Made by a program: the position numbers and the translations under genes. This document shows positions 59,363 through 64,000 of a stretch of DNA of 64,000 nucleotides, one piece after another. The stretch's first letter is position 1; each line of letters begins with the position of its first letter. This DNA is from Streptomonospora mangrovi (GTDB taxonomy: Bacteria; Actinomycetota; Actinomycetes; Streptosporangiales; Streptosporangiaceae): contig NZ_JAJAQC010000028.1 of assembly GCF_027604915.1 (NCBI RefSeq), positions 1-64,000 of the forward strand, given 5' to 3'. The notes under the pieces were generated by a model, which worked only from the letters and a program-made list of their open reading frames with translations, ran no database searches and had not been told where the DNA came from.

Positions 59363-60760
59363 ATGTCGTGCGCCTGGAGGCGGGCCGGTGCCGCCGTGCT
59401 GTCGAGTGTGGTGCTGGCACTGCCGCTCGGGGCCGGCGCCCCGGCCGCGGCGTCGCCCCGGTCCGCCGCAGACGGCCGGGGCTGGATCCAGGAGGACCTG
59501 GCGCGTGCCGACGCGGTGGGCGCGCGCGGCGGCGCCGGCGGCCTGCGCACGGCCGTCGGCACCGCGCCGGGGGCGTCGCTGCGCACCGCCGCCGCGCCCG
59601 CGCCGGGCGCCGTCGCGGTCTTCCCCGCCCACGGGCTGGCCCGCCCCGCCTCGGCGGTGGACGTGCGGGCCGAGGCCACCGCCGGCGCGGTGCTGCTGGA
59701 GGCGCGCGGGGTGCGCGCCGACGGCATGTGGACGGAGTGGCGGTCGGTCGGCCCGATCACCGTGCCGGCCGGGGCCGCCCGGAGCGGCGAGGAGGTCGGC
59801 GGCCGCGTGCGCCTGCCCGAGCCGGTGGACCGGGTGCAGGTGCGCGTGGGGTTCGGCGCCGCCGAGCCCGCCGGAGCGGCGGCCGTGCTGGAGTCGGTGC
59901 GGCTGCGCCCGGTGCAGCGCACCGCGCCGGAGGAGCCCTCGGCGGCCCCCGAGGGGGAGTCGTCGTCGGCGCCCGGCGGGGCGGAGGGGGAGCGCCCGGC
60001 CGACCGGCCGTTCTCGGCGCGGGTGTTCGCCACCCGCATCGGGCACGTCGGCGGCACCACCGCCAACGGCCACACCGTCCGCGAGAACGACCACTTCGTG
60101 GCGCTGCCCTCGCGGCGCGGGCTGAGCGGGCGCGGCGCCGGCGACTACACCGTGCGGGTGTGCGCCGAGGACGGCGAGCGCCGCTGCGCCTACGCGCCGG
60201 TGTGGGACGTGGGGCCGTGGAACATCCGGGACGACCACTGGAACGCCGAGCGCGAGGAGTGGCGCGACCTCCCGCGCGGGCTGCCCCAGGCCCAGGCCGC
60301 CTACGAGGACGGCCACAACGGCGGACGCGACGGGTTCGGCCGCGAGGTCGCCAACCCGGCGGGCATCGACCTCGCCGACGGCACGTTCCGGGACGGCCTG
60401 AAGTTGCCCACCAACGCCTGGGTGCGGGTGGACTACCTGTGGACGGCCGGGTACGACCACCCGGCAAGCATCACGGCCGCGCCCGAGACCCAGCCGGTGC
60501 CGGTGCGCGCGGGGCCGGGGATGTCCCACGCCGAGCGCGGGGTGGCCGCCCACGCGGCGGCGGTGGACGTGGTCTGCCGGGTGCCCGGCGACGAGGTGAC
60601 CGGCCCGCAGGGGGCCAGCGACGTGTGGTTCGCCATCGGGGCGGGCGACTACGTTCCGGCGGCCAACGTGAGCGGCGGCGACTCCGCGCCCACCTGCCGC
60701 GAGGGCGAAGGTGAGGGCGAGGGGGCGGACGGCGCCCGCGATGGCGGGAGCGGGGGCTGA
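59363..60760 (+). CDS. Secreted protein with barrel-like and SH3-like regions
   Basis: 465 aa, with a signal peptide (1-30, core SSVVLALPLGAGAPAAA). Region 70-190 is beta-rich: ARPASAVDVRAEATAGAVLLEARG, RVRLPEPVDRVQVRVGFGAAEP. After a Pro/Glu/Ser linker, 215-360 has VFATRIGHVGGTTANGHTVRENDHFVALPS, YTVRVCAEDGERRCAYAPVWDVGPWNIRDDHW, a pattern close to double-psi beta-barrel proteins such as RlpA-like domains. A last domain (about 370-440, PVPVRAGPGMSH, DVWFAIGAGDYVPAANVS) resembles bacterial SH3. It may act on or bind cell wall; no enzyme function is proven. Confidence 0.75.
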   Translation: MSCAWRRAGAAVLSSVVLALPLGAGAPAAASPRSAADGRGWIQEDLARADAVGARGGAGGLRTAVGTAPGASLRTAAAPAPGAVAVFPAHGLARPASAVDVRAEATAGAVLLEARGVRADGMWTEWRSVGPITVPAGAARSGEEVGGRVRLPEPVDRVQVRVGFGAAEPAGAAAVLESVRLRPVQRTAPEEPSAAPEGESSSAPGGAEGERPADRPFSARVFATRIGHVGGTTANGHTVRENDHFVALPSRRGLSGRGAGDYTVRVCAEDGERRCAYAPVWDVGPWNIRDDHWNAEREEWRDLPRGLPQAQAAYEDGHNGGRDGFGREVANPAGIDLADGTFRDGLKLPTNAWVRVDYLWTAGYDHPASITAAPETQPVPVRAGPGMSHAERGVAAHAAAVDVVCRVPGDEVTGPQGASDVWFAIGAGDYVPAANVSGGDSAPTCREGEGEGEGADGARDGGSGG

Positions 60761-60845
60761 GCGGCGCCCCGCGCGGTCAGCGGGCGGCCGGCGGGCCGGT
60801 CGCACCGCGAGGGTGGTCGCGTACCCACCTCACAGGACAGAACGG

Positions 60846-61385
60846 CTAGTCGCGCACCACGATCGTGCCGGCGGCGCGGTCGTGCAGGGTGCGGCGCCCC
60901 TCGTCACCGAGGCACCACAGGCAGTCCAGCAGCGTGAAGACGTGGCCGACGCACAGCAGGCACTGCGGCAGCCCGAACAGCAGGGCGCGCCCCACGGTCT
61001 GGCCCTGGCCGAGCCGGGAGCCGTCGGCCCGCACCACCCGGACGCGCACCATCATCTTGCCCAGGGTGCGCCCGCCGGCGATGTGGAACAGCCAGTCGTA
61101 GAAGAAGAGCAGCACGCCCCAGCCGAAGAGGATGAGGTAGGCCCACGCGTCGTAGAAGCCGTCCTGGGGCTCGCCGCCCTGCAACGACGCCGGGTTCACC
61201 AGCACGGTGACGATGAAGAACATGAACGCGAACATCGTCAGCAGCGTGTAGTCGATCAGCCGCGCGCCCAGGCGGCGGCCGAAGCCGGCGACGGGGGGTT
61301 CGGCCCGGTGCGGCGGGCCGGGGTAGGGCGCCGGACCCGGCGGCGGGGGGTTCCAGGCGTTCCAGCCCGGTGGGGAATGGTTCAC
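60846..61385 (-). CDS. RDD family membrane protein
   Basis: 179 aa from a GTG. A Pro/Gly-rich N-terminus is followed by the RDD domain (about 35-165): PVAGFGRRLGARLIDYTLLTMFAFMFF (Arg, Asp), the helix WAYLILFGWGVLLFFYDWLFHIAGGRTLGKMMVRVRVV, then LGQGQTVGRALLFGLPQCL and a terminal RRTLHDRAAGTIVVRD. The family has three membrane helices; some members transport small molecules or exchange sodium and protons, but most are uncharacterised. It lies downstream of greA, separated by a terminator. Confidence 0.9.
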   Translation of the reverse strand: MNHSPPGWNAWNPPPPGPAPYPGPPHRAEPPVAGFGRRLGARLIDYTLLTMFAFMFFIVTVLVNPASLQGGEPQDGFYDAWAYLILFGWGVLLFFYDWLFHIAGGRTLGKMMVRVRVVRADGSRLGQGQTVGRALLFGLPQCLLCVGHVFTLLDCLWCLGDEGRRTLHDRAAGTIVVRD

Positions 61386-61440
61386 CCCGGAATGGTCCCA
61401 CTCCCGGGCGCCCGCCCGCCAACCGGCGAAGGGTGCACAA

Positions 61441-61475
61441 CGCGGAAGGGGCGGCCCGTGGCCGCCCCTTCCGCG
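61441..61475 (-). terminator. Terminator of greA
   Basis: Perfect 16-bp stem CGCGGAAGGGGCGGCC / GGCCGCCCCTTCCGCG with a CGT loop, 18 bp past the greA stop on the minus strand. Confidence 0.85.
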
Positions 61476-61492
61476 TATGCGCGTGGGCGGGG

Positions 61493-61993
61493 CTATTCCG
61501 ACCCGTAGGGGACGGCGTCGATGATCTCGACCGAGAGGCTGCGTCCGTTCGGCAGCGTGTAGCTGGCGGTCTCGCCGATCTTCTTGCCGTTGATCGCGCT
61601 GCCCAGCGGCGACTTGGGGGAGTAGACGTCGATCGGCGCCCCGCTCTCCTCGCGGGAGGCGAGCAGGAAGGTGACCTCCTCGTCGTCGCCCTCGAACTTG
61701 ATGGTGACGGTCATGCCGGGGCTGACCACCCCCGTCTGCTTCGGGGCGCCGCCCACCCGCGCGTTGCGCAGGATGGTCTGGAGCTGGGCGATGCGCGCCT
61801 CGATCTTGCCCTGCTCCTCCTTGGCGGCGTGGTAGCCGCCGTTCTCGCGGAGGTCGCCCTCCTCGCGCGCGGCCTCGATCTTGTCGGCGATCTCGATGCG
61901 ACCCGTGCCCGTCAGGTGCTCCAGCTCCGCTTTGAGCCGGTCATACGCCTCCTGGGTGAGCCAGGTGACGTTGTCATCGCGGGTCTCGGTCAC
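61493..61993 (-). CDS. greA: Transcription elongation factor GreA
   Basis: 166 aa from a GTG with AAGGAG 5 bp upstream. An N-terminal coiled coil (about 10-85) reads TQEAYDRLKAELEHLTGTGR, DKIEAAREEGDLRENGGYHAAKEEQGKIEARIAQL; the EEGDLRENGGYHAAKE region includes the acidic tip that enters the RNA polymerase channel. The C-terminal FKBP-like domain includes MTVTIKFEGDDEEVTFLLAS and SPLGSAINGKKIGETASYTLPNG. It stimulates transcript cleavage by stalled RNA polymerase. Confidence 0.96.
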   Translation of the reverse strand: MTETRDDNVTWLTQEAYDRLKAELEHLTGTGRIEIADKIEAAREEGDLRENGGYHAAKEEQGKIEARIAQLQTILRNARVGGAPKQTGVVSPGMTVTIKFEGDDEEVTFLLASREESGAPIDVYSPKSPLGSAINGKKIGETASYTLPNGRSLSVEIIDAVPYGSE

Positions 61994-62054
61994 GGGAACT
62001 CCTTGAGTACGTCTAGGACTAGCGGCCGGATCGGCCGTAGCTGAACTTACGAGA

Positions 62055-62088
62055 TTATCACCGGGCCGCTGGTAGGGCCGGGTGATAA
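62055..62088 (-). promoter_or_regulatory. Inverted repeat with greA -10 region
   Basis: TTATCACC (62055-62062) and GGTGATAA (62081-62088) are perfect arms with further GC pairing inside. On the minus strand, GATAAT at one end of the repeat is a fair -10 for greA. The hairpin may also end transcription of the DUF4307 gene. Confidence 0.45.
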
Positions 62089-62167
62089 GCGCTGGTCCGC
62101 GCCGGTGCGGGCGGTGGGGCGTGGCCGGGGTCGGGCCGGAGGGTCGGGGCGCTCCAGGTGGGTCGAC

Positions 62168-62575
62168 TTACCTTGTCGAACCTTGTTCCCTGCACGAGCC
62201 CACTTCTACCGCCGAAGCCTCACGAATCGTGTCGACGGTCGCGGTGACGTCGCGGATACCGGACTCGACCTCGACGGTCCGCTGGCCCACCTCGACGTGG
62301 CGGGAGTCGCGCGCGGTGATGACGCACTCGGCCGGTGCGCTGCTGTTGACCTGGAAGGTGACCGACGCCTCCTCGGCGGAGTCGACACTCCAGGCGACCA
62401 CCTGCACCGAGACCCCGCCGGACCCGCCGTAGCTCATGAGCGCCAGGCCCCAGCCGATGGTGAACACCACGGCCGCCGCGATGCCGACGACGAAGAAGAC
62501 GGGGGTGTTCCCCAGGCGTCGCTGCGCCCCGGGCGCGGGAGCGCCGGACGCGCGGTCAGCGGGGCTGTCGGCCAT
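62168..62575 (-). CDS. DUF4307 family membrane protein
   Basis: 135 aa from the ATG at 62575 with GGAGATTCCCGC before it. A polar N-terminus (about 1-22) precedes one membrane helix ([29 protein letters not shown]). The outer domain reads [47 protein letters not shown] and ends in a Cys-containing [11 protein letters not shown]. It is the single-span DUF4307 type found upstream of greA in many actinobacteria. It is divergent from mca. Function unknown, probably envelope. Confidence 0.9.
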   Translation of the reverse strand: MADSPADRASGAPAPGAQRRLGNTPVFFVVGIAAAVVFTIGWGLALMSYGGSGGVSVQVVAWSVDSAEEASVTFQVNSSAPAECVITARDSRHVEVGQRTVEVESGIRDVTATVDTIREASAVEVGSCREQGSTR

Positions 62576-62756
62576 GCGGGAATCTCCGAACGTGGGGTCT
62601 ACGTTGTCTAAGATTAGCCCCGTCCCGGGCCGCCCCTGCTCCACCCCCGTCCCGCATGTCACGGGCCGGCGGCGAGGGACGATTCGCGCCAGGGCGGGCG
62701 CCTTCCACGCCCGTACTTTCGTGTTCAGCGACTACCCAAAAAAGGGGATTTGTCCG

Positions 62757-63635
62757 TTGTCCGAGCGCTTGCGGCTGATGGCCGTGCATGCCCACCCCGA
62801 TGACGAGTCCAGCAAGGGCGCGGCCACCATGGTCCGCTACGTCAACGAGGGCGCCGAGGTCCTCGTCGTCACGCTGACCGGCGGCGAGGCCGGGTCCATC
62901 CTCAACCCCGCGATGGACCGGCCCGAAATCCGCGACAACATCGCCGAGGTCCGCCGCCAGGAGATGGCCGCGGCCCGCGAGATCCTCGGCGTGCAGCAGG
63001 AGTTCAGCGGGTTCGTCGACTCCGGCCTGCCCGAGGGCGACCCCCTGCCGCCGCTGCCCGAGGGCTGCTTCGCCGTCCAGCCCCTGGAGGTCGCCTCCGA
63101 GCCGCTGGTGCGCTCGGTCCGCGCGTTCCGCCCGCACGTGATGCTCACCTACGACGAGCAGGGCGGCTACCCCCACCCCGACCACATCATGACTCACAAG
63201 GTGTCGGTCGAGGCGTTCGAGGCCGCCGGCGACCCCGACCGCTACCCCGGCACCGGCGACCCCTGGCAGCCCTCCAAGCTCTACTACCACGTGTCCTTCC
63301 CGCGCGAGCGGTTCGAGCGCATCAGCGAGCTGATCGAGCGGCGCGGCCTGGAGAACCCCTACGCCGAGTGGCTGGAGCGCATGAAGGACCGCGACTTCCC
63401 GCAGTGGGAGATCACCACGCGGATCAAGTGCGACGAGTACTTCGAGGTGCGCGACCGCGCGCTGATCGCCCACGCCACCCAGATCGACCCCAACGGGTTC
63501 TGGTTCGCGGTGCCGATGGACATCCAGCGCGAGGCGTGGCCGTACGAGGACTACCACCTCGCCCGCTCGCTGGTGGACACCGACCTGCCTGAGGACGACC
63601 TCTTCGCGGGCATCCGCGAGACGGTGGCAACATGA
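62757..63635 (+). CDS. mca: Mycothiol S-conjugate amidase Mca
   Basis: 292 aa from a TTG, AAGGGGA 8 bp upstream; family length about 290. LmbE/PIG-L-like zinc hydrolase: [22 protein letters not shown] (HPDD zinc site), [19 protein letters not shown], and [23 protein letters not shown] with the third His. The C-terminal half has [36 protein letters not shown]. It cleaves mycothiol S-conjugates to export mercapturic acids and recycle glucosaminyl inositol, so the organism makes mycothiol. It is coupled to a small membrane protein gene by an ATGA overlap. Confidence 0.95.
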   Translation: MSERLRLMAVHAHPDDESSKGAATMVRYVNEGAEVLVVTLTGGEAGSILNPAMDRPEIRDNIAEVRRQEMAAAREILGVQQEFSGFVDSGLPEGDPLPPLPEGCFAVQPLEVASEPLVRSVRAFRPHVMLTYDEQGGYPHPDHIMTHKVSVEAFEAAGDPDRYPGTGDPWQPSKLYYHVSFPRERFERISELIERRGLENPYAEWLERMKDRDFPQWEITTRIKCDEYFEVRDRALIAHATQIDPNGFWFAVPMDIQREAWPYEDYHLARSLVDTDLPEDDLFAGIRETVAT

Positions 63636-63862
63636 ACACCATGACCGCACTTGCGCAGTTGGCCGAGGCCGACCTCGCCACCGACACCATCACCCCCGGT
63701 GTGCTCGGCTTCCTCGCCGTGTTCTTCGTGGGCGCCTGCCTGTACTTCCTCATGCGGTCGATGCGCAACCGCCTGGCCGCGGTGCGCTTCGACGAGGACG
63801 CCCCCGCCGGTCCGGCGGCCACCCCGGGCGCCGCGGCCGACGACCCCGCCCGGCGCTCCTAG
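63632..63862 (+). CDS. Small membrane protein downstream of mca
   Basis: 76 aa; its start overlaps the mca stop as ATGA, so it is translated in the same operon. One membrane helix (about 23-42, [21 protein letters not shown]) is followed by a basic RNRLAAVRF and an acidic, Ala/Pro-rich tail. Such short membrane proteins follow mca in many actinobacteria. Role unknown; it may anchor or assist Mca or export conjugates. Confidence 0.82.
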   Translation: MNTMTALAQLAEADLATDTITPGVLGFLAVFFVGACLYFLMRSMRNRLAAVRFDEDAPAGPAATPGAAADDPARRS

Positions 63863-64000
63863 CGGCGCCCGTGCGCCCGGCCACCCGCGCGGCCGGGCGC
63901 ACCGGCGACCCCGCCCCACGGGGCGCGGGGGCGGTCCGGTGGCCCCGCGCGATCGCGCGCCGCCACCCCGCGCGGTAGCGCCCGCGCCCGCGTGGGCAGA
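63863..64000. other. Noncoding right edge
   Basis: 138 bp of GC-rich sequence with GCCCGGCC-type self-complementary words; no gene start is seen before the window ends. Confidence 0.4.

Overview
The window is a very GC-rich actinobacterial chromosome segment with frequent GTG/TTG starts and strong GGAGG-type ribosome binding sites. Mycothiol S-conjugate amidase (mca), BldC-like and WhiJ/DUF397-type genes, LCP proteins and the GtrA-purK/purE neighbourhood all point to Actinobacteria. A Nocardiopsis/Streptomonospora-like relative is my guess, not something I can prove here. I saw no rRNA, tRNA or CRISPR array.

Layout. 0.1-7.6 kb: a secreted peptidoglycan-binding protein, purK, a GtrA membrane protein, an OmpR-type two-component system, a metallo-beta-lactamase-fold hydrolase, a DedA protein and purE. 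7.8-11.7 kb: an accessory block with a WhiJ/AbaA-like regulatory locus (XRE regulator, a 59-aa DUF397 protein, an HATPase, probably a 46-aa basic peptide), a BldC-like HTH protein and two conserved small proteins.

11.8-46.6 kb: a cell-surface glycopolymer locus. It has precursor enzymes (UDP-glucose dehydrogenase, UDP-GlcNAc 2-epimerase, UDP-HexNAc dehydrogenase, an IspD/TarI-like cytidylyltransferase), a TagGH-like ABC exporter, about eight glycosyltransferases and two LCP ligases near its ends. Its most unusual part (22.4-26.5 kb) is a coupled cassette: a LicC-like nucleotidyltransferase, an archaeal-type sn-glycerol-1-phosphate dehydrogenase and a CDP-alcohol phosphotransferase with a changed catalytic motif. 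This suggests a CDP-activated alcohol of archaeal stereochemistry feeding a lipid or wall polymer. A 215-bp MITE-like element sits exactly at a glycosyltransferase stop codon (18.2 kb). A 1.1-kb gene-free stretch (38.6-39.7 kb) carries two arrays of a ~72-bp repeat in opposite orientation.

46.8-54.3 kb: an aldo/keto reductase with a divergent XRE regulator, cystathionine gamma-synthase, a DUF6292-like protein, then two copies of a [small membrane protein - divergent GntR/UTRA regulator] module followed by a UTRA-only paralogue. 54.4-63.9 kb: a VWA/MoxR-like AAA+ pair, a FIST sensor, a secreted protein, an RDD membrane protein, greA, a DUF4307 protein, mca and a small membrane protein.
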